This document shows, piece by piece, positions 22,641 through 35,900 of a stretch of 64,000 bases of DNA. Origin of the DNA: Gnetum montanum (taxonomy: Eukaryota; Streptophyta; Gnetopsida; Gnetales; Gnetaceae); assembly GCA_015680685.1 (NCBI GenBank), contig MNCI01019122.1, positions 303,430-367,429 on the forward strand. Direction: 5' to 3'. A model generated the notes under the pieces. The model made no database searches. It was not told the DNA's origin and worked only from the letters and a program-made list of their open reading frames with translations. Position 1 is the first letter of the stretch, and each line of letters begins with the position of its first letter. The position numbers and the translations under genes are program-made.

Positions 22641-23570
22641 AGTTAGTGAACCCGTTTTGTTGTCAAGAAAAGTAATTGAATTATTTTTAAAAAATTCTCA
22701 TCTAATACACTAGTGTATATAAAAGCACGTTGCATAAAATACTCAACTTTTTGAAAAGCGAGCATGAGTGAACACAATCCATGAAAGTGAGATACAACAT
22801 AATGCTTCCATAGATCTTCTGAAATTACAAAAAAGGGTACCATAGCAACGTCTCCCCCCCTTGGTTACTAAATATATAAGAATTTCATTGTTTAATAAAT
22901 GTTGTTTCGGCCTCTTTTGAACTATATCTTTTTTTTCTAATTCTACAAAGAGATCGCGACACCCCTAATACCTACCAGATGAAAATTTTGATAACAATTA
23001 ACAATATAGAAAGCAGGTGAATAGGAGAAATTCAAAATCTACATACCAGACTTTATTATTTTAAACCTTATAAAGGTTTAAAATTTAACGTCGCCGTAAT
23101 GAAGTGTGCAAAACCCTTACCAAAATAACACACTAAGATGAAACAGGTCATGCGCCACAAGTCTTGAAATTAACTTTTAATGCTGTGCATCACTTGCAAC
23201 CATTGATACATGGTGAATGAACGTAAAAGCTTTTAGCCTGTTCTAATTGCCAGAATCAAATTTGAAATATGTTGTTGAAAATTCCTTTTTAACAATGTCG
23301 TGAAGGCATTATAAACTAGACTAGCACTGCAAATTGACTTACGATTGATCATTCTCTTTGGCTTATCAGCAGATGGCCATCTGCATTCATTTTAAACCAT
23401 CAATCCAAACCATCTTTCAGATAATGCCATGGTTATTGAAAAGCTCTCTGAAAGCTGGATCACAATTATAGAATCTACACTGCATCCAAACTTATATACA
23501 CTGTCCCACTACTTTATAGACTTACGAAGCAGTTTCATTATGTATTTTCAAAATTTTTCAGTTAAAAAAA

Positions 23571-23576
23571 TTTATT
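23571..23576 (-). terminator. Candidate polyadenylation signal of the kinase gene
   Basis: AATAAA on the minus strand about 175 nt past the stop codon. It is the first exact match downstream; transcript data would be needed to confirm it. Confidence 0.35.
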
Positions 23577-23749
23577 GGCAGGGTGTAATCTCACATTGAA
23601 ATATCTACAAAGAATTAAAGAATGAAAGAATTTAAATATTGATTTTAAATAACTACCAATTCCCCGTAACCCCATTTAACAGTATTCCATAACATGAAAA
23701 AAAAATAGAAATAGAAATAAAATCCAATACAATGGCCACAGCACAGTGC

Positions 23750-23962
23750 TCATTCAGAATCATAGAAATCACTGGGACAGGGAGTAATTGCTTCTGATTC
23801 AAGCATTTGCACAATTCGGTGCATTGTTGGTCGATCCTCTGGATTTGCTGATACACACCTCATAGCAACATTAAGCATTACTTCAAAAACCTCTTGTTGA
23901 ACACCTTCACAATCAGGGTCAACTATTTCCCTATGCCTACTCTCCTTCAACAATTGATTCAA
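23750..23962 (-). CDS. FEI1/FEI2-like: Coding exon 13: kinase end and stop
   Basis: ATCCAG|TTGAAT acceptor. Encodes [40 protein letters not shown], then [16 protein letters not shown] and TGA at 23750-23752. Confidence 0.95.
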   Translation of the reverse strand: MNQLLKESRHREIVDPDCEGVQQEVFEVMLNVAMRCVSANPEDRPTMHRIVQMLESEAITPCPSDFYDSE

Positions 23963-26900
23963 CTGGATTGGCACAAGATGCAAGGAAAAACAAAGTTAAT
24001 AATTATATGTACCAGCACAAATTGCTGCTTCGGTTATAAAGCCGTACAAGTCGAAACAAAAAGAAAACACAACATAGGAAAGCTTCCACCAAACAAATAG
24101 AAGACGGTAACACCTCAAGTTATTGCTGAATTGGTGCTGAAACAATGCTTGAACCATGTTGGGCATTTGAAGTTGATAAACACAATCTCACGGCCATTAG
24201 CATCATGACTATTGCTTCAGCAGAAATAACAAATTTCATTTTGACAATCATCATTAATTTAATGCACCTCAACAAATTTCCATTTCATTACAAATAATGT
24301 CATTTTGAAATGTCTGATAATAATGTCATGCGTACTTTTCAACCAGAGGGTCTAGGGACCACTTAATGAGGAATTTCAAAGAGATGAAGTTGATTTCATA
24401 GGAATAACAAACTATATATATACCATCAAAGTAAAGAAAGCTCTAACTAAAATGAATGGTAAAATGATACAGCTAAATGATAGTCCCCGCCGTTTGGAAG
24501 TCTACGGGAGACAAAGGGATCACTTAGTTCACAAATTTATTCAGAAGATCACTTGGGTGGGGAAAATGCTAGATAACTGGAGGAGAAGCACTAATGTACT
24601 CATCTAAGAAAAAAAGGGCAACATTCAAACAGTAGCAACTGTGAAGGAATCAAGCTTATGAGTTACACCATAATATTAGGGGAATGCATTATAGAACAAT
24701 GTGTTAAGGCAAGAATCAACAATTTCTTGGAATCAGTTTGGTTTTATGCCTACGAGATCAACTATCGAAGCCATTTTCTTGCAAAGACAACTAACGGAGA
24801 AATTTAAGGTAAAACAAATAATCTACATATGATTTTATTAATTTAGAGAAACTTTATGATAGAGTCCCTTGAGAGATTATTTGGTGGCTTAAAGAGGAAA
24901 AATATTCCTATTAAACATATAGACTATTCAAGACATATATGATGGAGCCACAACTAGAGTTCACATAATCAAAGGAGAAACTATGGAATTCCCCATGAAG
25001 GTAGGGCTACCCCCAAGGATATGATCTAAAGCCATCATCTATCATTATTATAGATGAGATAATTAAAGAAATACAAAATGATATCCCTTGGTGTATGATC
25101 ATTGTGGCTGATATTGTGTTGATGGATAAATCTAAGAAAGCCTTTGCTTCAAAAATCAAGACTTGGAGAAAAACCCTAAAATCAAAGGCATTAAGGATTA
25201 GTAAAAGTAATGAACATACAAAGATTAGAATTTAAACCCAAGAAGTTGCACAAAGTAAGCAATTTAATCATTGTGGCTGATATTGTGTTGGTGGATAAAT
25301 CTAAGAAAGCTTTTGCTTCGAAAATCGAGACTTGGAGAAAACCCCTAAAATCAAAGGCATTAAGGATTAGTAAAAGTAATGAACATACAAAGATTAGAAT
25401 TTAAACCCAGAAGTTACACAAAGTAAGCAATTTAGATTCTTGGGATCACCTATACACAAGAATGGTGATAAACAAAATTGAGATAGGATGGATGAAATGG
25501 TGAGAAGCTAGTAGCATGCTTTACAATAAAAGAATTACTGCTAAGTTAAAGAGAAAGTTCTACAAAATTGTTATTAGGCTTGTCATCTTATATGTTGTGG
25601 AATGTTGGTCAATCAAAAAGTGTTAAATTTATCATGTGCATGTGGTGTAGATACTAATGCTATGATGGCTGTTGGGTGTCACTTTAAAAAACAAACAAAC
25701 AAACCAATAATTATCTCATTAAAGAAAGTTTAAGGATTAAAAGATCAAAGAAAGTCATCTTAGATGGTTTGATCATGTGTACAAACAATCAAGGAATGTA
25801 CCTGTTAATATTTGCTGCTTAATTGAAGTCGGGGAATTATCAGAGGTAGCCTAAAACATACTTGATAAGAAATGATAAAAAAGGACATCCAAGATTTAGG
25901 TATTAATGTTAATGTGACTGTTGACAGAGATGAATGGTGGAAAAGAATTCATATAGCCAACCCCATGTAGTAGGGATAAGGCTAGGACACTTTTCCACTA
26001 GAAAGTAAGAATGATTAATTTAGAACAACTTGTATGTTTTTCTTAAATGCAATCACTCTTAAACTAAAATTTTTCAAACTAGCTGGAAACTTATTTTGGT
26101 TGACAGGCCAACTACCAGCTTCATCCAAGAGAGTCCTCCTTAGTCACTATAAAATAATTTTATCATCATAACAGTGAGGTGGAGCTCTCTGTGTCATGGT
26201 TTTTTTCTCTCATCTATGGTCCAGAGGCCAACTACACAGACTTTGTCCATTAAATAAATAATTATCATCATAACATTGGGTAAAAAATGGTTTTTTTTAC
26301 AAGAATTATAATTTTGATGGAGATTTTTTTCCAGGAGGCTTACCTAGACTGTCCTTAGAAATAAATATTTTTTGTGATAAAACTGGGTGAAGAGATAAAT
26401 TTTCTAATGAGAATTATCCTTGAATAATGTACATTGGCTTTATGTGAAAATTGGCTTGAGATTTTATTAATTTGGAAAATATAAAAGATTCTCTCGGCCA
26501 ATTAATAGATGTATATCATAATATATAGCTAAACTAGTTTTAGATATATTTGGCTAGATCAAAATTCCCACATATTACAAAGACCATAGCCACTCTCCTT
26601 CATTGTCTTCCAGTGAACTCTTTGAAATTTATGCCTCTCAAAATGTTTAGAAAATTAAAATGATTTAACAAAAAAATCTAAGCATGGCTGCAGCTCCAAT
26701 TTTATATTAATTAAACTTGCTTTTACCTGCTCAAATAAATTTAAGCTTACAAATTAATTTCTAACAAAACAGCAGTGGTAAACGATTCATCTCGTCCAGA
26801 ACAGAGAAAAGGAGATTCTTCAAAATAAATATAGAAAAAGATGTGTCATAGAGAGAATTTACCCATCCAACTATGTTTAGTCCTTTTTCAATGAATTCTG

Positions 26901-29900
26901 CATCAACTGGTTGCTTTCCACTAAGAAGCTCAAGAAGCAGCACGCCAAAACTATATACATCTGACTTTTCAGTTGCTCTGCCACTATGCATGTATTCTGC
27001 ACCAAATCAAATTACAAAAAACTAAATTTAGAAATGCCATTCCTTAAAAAGGTAAGATTGTTATCTAACAGAATACATGGAACTTGTTGATATCAGATAT
27101 TGAAGAATGAGGTTCAAGACCAAACTCAAGGATAAATAAACTTCGGTGAGTTTACCTAAAATCAGATAGAATTAAACTAATCAGTGAGGCATAGCTCACC
27201 AGGCTAGAGCATGTAATTTGGTGATCTGCAGTTCACAAGTAAAACTATACATTCTGGCTATGGCATGAAGTAAAACTATACATTCTGGCTATGGCATGAA
27301 ATAGACAGCCGATCATAGAAAATCGTCATCGAATCCTTCACCTACCTCAATGGTTAGCATATACTGATTAGCCCATATTGATGGGATAAAACACCATGAT
27401 GATCAGATAGCATTAAACTGTACAGAAGTTCCAGTACAGACCATACCTCGATTAAATATATAGAAAACCAAAACTATATGTTCCACAGGATTAAAATTAA
27501 GTTTCAACGGTACGCCACTGCAAACTTATGTTCAGCTGCTTCTATAATTCCCAATGTTTTTACTTCCTGATACTTAACTCACTACATAATGTATAATATT
27601 ATAAGCATAATGCGGAACAAAGTAATCTGAAAAGTTGTCAATATTCCCCTCCAAATTTTCATTTATACTTGTTCTCCATACAAGGGTGTACAGTCAAGAT
27701 AAATTGCTAAACTCAGAGCTCAATAATGTAAAAGGTGTCAAATGTGTGAAATTCATTCTAAGAAGCAAGAACAGGGGAAGAACAGCTAAGGAATACAAAT
27801 AATTGTCTTATCCAGCACCATGCACATGACACAAATGACGAGAAATTATAATAGATCTATAACATAAAAAGCGAAGGCAAATAGCTGATGTGGATATCCA
27901 AAAGGCCAATGTACCATCTCTCCAATGATGGGGCCTTTCCCTGGGGTTTTCGCATGTTTGGGGGTGTTTTATTTTGATGAGTTTAGGGGGTTCCAGGGTC
28001 AATGGGGACTTGTTTGGAGATGTCCAGAGGTTCCAGACTTCAAAATAAGCATCTTGAATTCTTGGCCTGTCTGCAGAGACGTCTCCTCCAACAGCAAGAC
28101 ATCTCCTCCATGCTCAAGATGTCTCCCCTAGCTCAAGACGTCTCCTGCAAGATGTCTCACATGTCTGCAAGACGTCTCCTCCAAGATGTCTCCCCCTACT
28201 CCAAGATGTCTCCTCTGAGATTTGGCTGTTTCAGGAAAGGCGTCTCCTGCTTCTCCAAGACGTCTCCTACAGATTCCAACAGACTTCAAATTGAATTCTA
28301 ATTTGGAAGAAAGACGAAGAGTCACTTGGAAAGATATAAAAAAGCATCAAAGGCCCAAGTTTGGGTAGGCTAATCAGGCTAATCAAGCTACTCAGAAGGA
28401 AGAAGGTTAGTCTCAAAGGAGGAGGCTAGAGAGCCTCAATAGGGTGTCTTGTGGGGGAGAGAGTGAGCTCTTCTTGAGCACTCTATTCTGGTTGTAGCCA
28501 TCATGGGCAATTGTATGTGAAAGAGTTATGAGATTGATTGTCTTTTTGGCTTATGTCTTGTGTGAGAGGAGTGTAATTGTGAGGATTTCGAGTGTTGTCT
28601 GTCCTTGGGATGTTTGCTTCCAGCATTTGTATAAATCTTCATGTTTTCAAGCAAGAATAAAGAGTTGTGTTTCTTTTCTTGTTTTCCATTATGTGTTCTT
28701 GTGAGAATTTTGTAGGATTTGGCTTCAATTTGGGGATGTTGGGGCCTGGTCCTCACCAATATGCTATACAGATGACATGAATTTATTGTTCTAACAAGAA
28801 CGTATTGATAAAACAATTCTATGACAGAATGGAATGATGGTATTTAGCACTGCAAAATTGGAAAAGTGATAATCTCAGCCTAAAATCCCAACTAATGAAT
28901 TTAAATCGCTTAAGTTCCTTGACTTCTATCAAATTTTTTCTCCCAAATCCCTCAATCCTCTCACAACTCAAAATATTCTATTGACAAGGATGATTAGAAC
29001 CATCACCAGATTATTCTCATTGGACCTATTCGCAATACATTTAGTTCCACTGTATTTCATATTTGTAGATATCAGATTACCCACATACTTCAATGTTCAT
29101 TCTGCTGTAACTGGAGCTTCTTTCAATAAAAAATTTATTGCTCCACATGATATGTGTTTTCAGGTTTTCTTCTTTTGCAAAGGTTTCTCAACCTCATTTA
29201 ATCAAAGAATGCAACATTTCAAGACTTAGGTATAGTGTCGACGGAAATTCTGTGTATTTTAGCTTGCAGTTCTTGCATTTTTAATTCAGCAATTCTTTGT
29301 TATTTTGAAACTTAACTATGCAAAAACAAACCTTGTACAGTTGCATTATCCCTATTCTGTAATTGAACTACCAAATAATCAACAAGGATAAGATATGCTC
29401 AGATAAAGCTAAAACATTGACACTGAATCCTAAAATTGAACTTAAGCTTGGAGGAAATTTAAAACAACTTTTTGCCTGAGGCGTTCAAAATGCTAGTAAG
29501 AGTTCAATAAAAGTATGCTAAATTATCTCAGATCATAATAAGCGCCCAGATTGAAAATAGGATTAGTGATGAAAAAGCTGAAGCTACGTTATGTTTTTAA
29601 AGAATGCATGAAATTTACCTTTGCATCTGGAATTGTTCCCTGAACATTCCAGGCAAAAAAAATTCAAGTCTAGCATTGATACTTATATTGTTTAGGAACA
29701 ATGCATGCAGCAAAGTAATTTCTTGGATTGATAAAATTAACACGGCATGCTGCTATCCCCTTGCCGATATACATGATTGACAGTTTCAGAGGATTCCCAC
29801 AACCCCAATAAGTTGGTCCTGTCTTGAACAGCCATATGTCAATGCCGCATGGTGTTATATATTGAAAGCTGTAAACAACACCCAAAAAAATCAAGCCTCA

Positions 29901-32900
29901 CCAAGGAACCTTACAAAAGTTTCTATTAAGTCGTGATGGAGCTTTCCCTGATGCAGGAAATATCCATTTAAGATCAGGAACGTTGCAAAAGTGTCAAGGA
30001 GGATTCAAGCATATTGTGTATCACAGGAGTTCCCAATACTCTGTTCTTTAAAATCTATTTTCCAAAAGCTGCCAGAAACTGCACTTGGAGCTGATGTCAC
30101 CTGACTCACTAGGAAATCAGCGTCGTGTGGAAATTGTTACAATCAACTAACAACGTCAAGATTGAAAGGTACTAAAAGGATCATGGCAGAACAATTATTC
30201 AAACCAAAAAGTCAGCAACTGAGATTAACTGTAAGTCTCCATAACAACAGTTAATACCTTATGAGAAGTGCAAAATCTTCAACCAAAGGTTGGTTGTTTG
30301 GGCAACATATAGTGATAACAAGAGCTAGTATTAACTGGAGGTGATATCAGACAGGCCTGTGGTGAATTCTAAGTATGCAAAGAGGATTTGAAGGGAAGTC
30401 AATCCGGAATTGGTTATTAATTTCCATGGTCAAAAGGATATCATCATCATCATAGCCTTGTCCCAACAAAATTAGTGTAATTCACCTAGAGACTTAATTA
30501 TTGGTCTCAAAAGTTCATTTGTAATAACCAGGAGGGTACTGGAGTTCTATAGAAACTTTTAATTACAGATAGTCAAATACTTTCAGTTCAGACACCAACA
30601 GTGAAACAATATATTTAAAAAAATTCAAAGGAAGAACACTCCCCAGGACATATAGCAACTTGATACTTTGGTGGAAGTTTGGTAAAATATAAACATGAAT
30701 TTGCAACTTCCTGTCTGCATAATACTTATCAAACAACAAGATAATTAGCTGAGCCACGTCTCATTGGCATTTGGGGTGTCAAAACCAAAACTATTTGACT
30801 ATATGTACTCCAGGACATAAGCCAACATGATACATTCATAGAATATAACACTGTCAGATCAGCATACCAAAGCAGAAACAATGTTTACTTTTAAAATGAA
30901 CATGGCTTATGCAAACAACATGTCTCGTGATAAGCATCTGATTATGCAAACAACATGGATTATGCATTACAAAGGGATTACAATAATAGGTGATGTATTT
31001 GATCTTGCATGGTCTGGAAGGAAACTTGCAGCGTCACCATGGAAAAGAAGGCAACTGCCTTTTACAACAGCATAGGCAGCATGAAAACCAGTCTTGAAAC
31101 CGCAAAAACTCTTTACAGAACAGCATGGGTTTTAACCTAATAGTTGGGATATTTGGCATTCAGATACTCCAGCAAGCAAATATAGCGCTTTTTAGAAGGG
31201 CACTAATTAACCTGAGTTGGGTCAACTTGACCTTTTTTAGCCGACTTTGGATACCAAGTTGCTGGATCGGTAACCCGGCAACTGGTTCCCAATTTGTGGG
31301 AAAAGAAATATGATTTGAGTGGCACTCAAAAAACGTCAGGATGAAAAGCGAAAAAGATAAATCACAGTTTGGAATCATCGCAGAGCAGTGCACCGCCAAC
31401 ACAATCCAGAGTGTGAAAGCTGTTTGCAAAGTATTCTACACACGTTGTGACAGCTCCTGCATTTGCATTTTGTTTTTGTCTCTGCCATCTCACACTCCAT
31501 CTGTGCGACTATGCCTGCATTGGTGAGGTTGTTGCTTTAAAGCAGAATTCGTGAGTGCACACAGATTTGAGGAACACACTCCAAGAAACACTGTTTGAGA
31601 CAGCAATCAGGGCACTGCCTGCCTGTGCCATTGCCTCTGCTTTAGGGCAGTAGAGTGTGATAACTCCAACCAAGGTTTGCATGTTAAAGGATGAGATAAA
31701 TTGCTTTATCAAGTGATTGGTTTTTGAATAACTGCCTAAAACTAAATAGATATGCCCAAAACTATTCACATAAGTTTAAAGTTTCCTAGCTCTTGGGATC
31801 AGCCTGAGGAAAAATTGATTTTTGGGCTTGAGATGATTTTGGATTTGCAGCTAAAGGTGAATCAAATTAAAGAGAGACTAAAACAAGCACAAGATAGACA
31901 AAAGAGTTACGTAGACAATAGGAGGGACCTAGAATTTTCTGTTGGAGATAAAGTATTCCTAAAAGTCCAACCCTTTAAAAATGTCATTAGAGGTGTTAAA
32001 AGGAACAAACTTAAACCTAGATTTATTGGCCCTTTTAAAGCCTCAGAGAAAATTGGTCCTATTGCTTATAGAATAGCTTGACCTCCAAGTTTATCATCTT
32101 TACATAATGTTTTTCATGTTTCTATGTTATGGAGGTATGTTTATGATTCTAAGCATTGTTTGTGATGGGAGAACCTTCAGGTCAGCCCAAATTGTACTGT
32201 CCAAGTTCAACCAATCCAAATTTTAGACTAGAGAGTGCTCAATCTCAGGCACCGTACACTACGCCAAGTTCAGCTAGATTAGAATGAGGATGGATCTAAA
32301 ACCTCTTAGGAGATGGAGGATGTGGTTAGGTAGAGCTACCCTCACCTATTAAAACATTTCCATGAGGAAATGTCTTAAGGGGAGGAGNNNNNNNNNNNNN
32401 NNNNNNNNNNNNNNNNNNNNNNNNNNNNNNNNNNNNNNNNNNNNNNNNNNNNNNNNNNNNNNNNNNNNNNNNNNNNNNNNNNNNNNNNNNNNNNNNNNNN
32501 NNNNNNNNNNNNNNNNNNNNNNNNNNNNNNNNNNNNNNNNNNNNNNNNNNNNNNNNNNNNNNNNNNNNNNNNNNNNNNNNNNNNNNNNNNNNNNNNNNNN
32601 NNNNNNNNNNNNNNNNNNNNNNNNNNNNNNNNNNNNNNNNNNNNNNNNNNNNNNNNNNNNNNNNNNNNNNNNNNNNNNNNNNNNNNNNNNNNNNNNNNNN
32701 NNNNNNNNNNNNNNNNNNNNNNNNNNNNNNNNNNNNNNNNNNNNNNNNNNNNNNNNNNNNNNNNNNNNNNNNNNNNNNNNNNNNNNNNNNNNNNNNNNNN
32801 NNNNNNNNNNNNNNNNNNNNNNNNNNNNNNNNNNNNNNNNNNNNNNNNNNNNNNNNNNNNNNNNNNNNNNNNNNNNNNNNNNNNNNNNNNNNNNNNNNNN

Positions 32901-35900
32901 NNNNNNNNNNNNNNNNNNNNNNNNNNNNNNNNNNNNNNNNNNNNNNNNNNNNNNNNNNNNNNNNNNNNNNNNNNNNNNNNNNNNNNNNNNNNNNNNNNNN
33001 NNNNNNNNNNNNNNNNNNNNNNNNNNNNNNNNNNNNNNNNNNNNNNNNNNNNNNNNNNNNNNNNNNNNNNNNNNNNNNNNNNNNNNNNNNNNNNNNNNNN
33101 NNNNNNNNNNNNNNNNNNNNNNNNNNNNNNNNNNNNNNNNNNNNNNNNNNNNNNNNNNNNNNNNNNNNNNNNNNNNNNNNNNNNNNNNNNNNNNNNNNNN
33201 NNNNNNNNNNNNNNNNNNNNNNNNNNNNNNNNNNNNNNNNNNNNNNNNNNNNNNNNNNNNNNNNNNNNNNNNNNNNNNNNNNNNNNNNNNNNNNNNNNNN
33301 NNNNNNNNNNNNNNNNNNNNNNNNNNNNNNNNNNNAAAAAAAAAGATACATCAACAAGGAGTGTGGCTGTGAAGGGAGAGGAGATTGTCGCTGCTACAAG
33401 AGATAGCAAAGAGAAAGAAAACAAGTGCAGCATAGCAATCCAATATTCAGATAATTCGTCGTAGTAAGCAAGATATCTAAGCAAGGAGGTAAAATGATCC
33501 ATCTGTGTTATGTTTGATAATGGCTAGGAAAGGCTGATTTTCTCAAACTTTTCTCTTCTTGCTTGTCTAACCACCTTCACAATGCTTGTATGAAAATATC
33601 AAGATTGTTGTTGTAAGCTTAGACTTATCGTTTGGATCTCTCCGCCCATCCTCTGCACTCTCATACCTAAATGATTTGGATGAGAGTTGTTTCTGTAATG
33701 ATTCAGAAACACCCATAATGATTTGGGGCATTTTTGGCAAAGGATTGCCAACAAGGGCTATGGATCCCTGATATGAGGATTGGTACCGCCAGCAGAAAGT
33801 GAGAGTATCCTTGGGCCCATCGATAAGTGTGAATTGTTGAATTCTTGGATTTTGGTTGGAATTCGGTTGATAAACCCTCCCCTTTTGAATGCATAAATCT
33901 TGGATCTGAATCTTGAATTATACTTTTTTTCCTATACCTTCTCAAGTCTGATTTTAATATCTTTCTATAAGTTGATGGAGTGGGGGAAAACCTAGGATGT
34001 TAATTCATGGTTGTGATCTATCTATTCTCTGCTATTGAACATATGAATTTTCTGATTAAATGGTTACTGGTAAAATGGTTACAAGAGTTAAATTCAGATC
34101 TTGTTTTTGTGTGTGGCTCGAAATTATAAAATATTATTATGTGATTGAACAAATATGAGATTATTAATTTATCTACTTTTGTGGTCATTACTTTGGTTTT
34201 CAAATGTGCAAATGATCCTGATTAAATATTTCTTTTTGGGTTGAATAATAAAAAGTTTGATTTTTTTAATCTAATGAATCTTGCACAAATATTTTACTAT
34301 GTCAATTTCTTTTTAAAATTATCTTTTAATTCTTAAATTAATTTTGATTGACCTGTTTTTGAGCTAGATCTAGGTGTTATTGTTCTCATTTTAATTCTAA
34401 AGGTTAATGCTAGTTGGATTGTTGTAGAAAGAAAGCCACCTGGGCATTTTCTTCTTTCAACTAGCTTTCTTTTTAGGGGGCTTTGGATGCTAGCTCTTGC
34501 TCCCTATGGGCAACTGGTTCCCAATTCATGGGAAAAGAAATATGATTTGAGTCGCACTTAAAAAACGTCAGGATGAAAAGCGAAAAAGGCCGATAAATCA
34601 CAGTTCGGAATCATTGCAGAGCAGTGCACCCCCAACACAATCCAGAGTGTGAAAGCTGCTTGCAAAGTATTCTACACACGTTGTGACAGCTCCTGCATTT
34701 GCATTTTTTTTTTGTCCCTGCCATCTCACACTCCATCTGTGCGACTATGCCTGCATTGGTGAGGTTGTTGCTTTGAAGCAGAATTCGTGAGCACGCACAG
34801 ATTTGAGGAACACACTCCAAGAAACACTGTTTGAGACAGCAATCAGGGCACTGCCTGACTGCGCCATTGCCTCTGCTTTAGGGCAGTAGAGTGTGATAAC
34901 TCCAACCAAGGTTTGCATGTTAAAGGATGAGATAAATTGCTTTATCAAGTGATTGGTTTTTGAATAACTGCCTAAAACTAAATAGATATGCCAAAAACTA
35001 TTCACATAAGTTTAAAATTTCCATTAATCTGCATGGGAAATGGCATTGATGGCCAATGGTATTGAGATTAGATTTATAAACGCAGATATGCAAACGGTAA
35101 TAGTTTGCATGTTTTACATCAAACTGAACTACTTTATTATAAGATAACCACATCAAGATTGTACACTTGTGATCTTCTCTAGGCCAAAAAATTCATTTAC
35201 TTCAAAGACTTATTTCTATTTTGCTAGCTATTAGCATTGCTACTGTAAATGTTTCAAGCAAGATTTATATGGTAAGAATGAAGCACACCCTTTGAAGGAT
35301 GTATTAAGTGCCTAAAATACGTTGGTGGCTAAAAAACATCTAGCCCAGTTTTTGAGCTTAGTAAAATAAAGTCCTTGTAATGTCAAACTGCAAGTAGGAA
35401 GAGACAAGCATCCGTGGATCTTGATGACACAACTGAGGAGCTGATAGCGATTACGGAATTTGATGTTTTCTCTACATTCTTTTCACGCCTTACAGTAGTA
35501 ATTATATTTTTTGCTTTGACCATTTCGTGTAATCGTGACCATTAATTTCTGATATAGAAGTGAGATGCTGATATAACTTTTATTTCTATTAAATATAGCT
35601 ATAAATGTTTAGAATTCGAAATTTGATGTGTTTTTCCTTTCTTTCCGACTTTTTATGGCTGTCCTTTTGTTTTCCTTGCGGACAAAGTTGGTTTACCCAC
35701 TTCTTAAATAATTGGAAAGTAACTATTTTATAAGAGTTTGAGGTATAGGCCAAAAAATCATCACATTCTTTTACATGTTAAGTTTCTAATATATTATAAA
35801 AAAAGTCACCCAGTTAAAATTCAGTGACTTTTTGAAAAGGTTTCTACATTACATGACTTTTTAAGGTCAATAAATGAGCAGCAAGAAAAAAACTACCACC

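Noticed and set aside
31509-31769. 86-codon frame kept in both 510-bp repeats as a gene
   Set aside because: Conservation is explained by the recent duplication itself; no domain or splice context supports coding.
32326-33502. Long open frames on both strands across the N run
   Set aside because: They consist almost wholly of unknown residues from the assembly gap.
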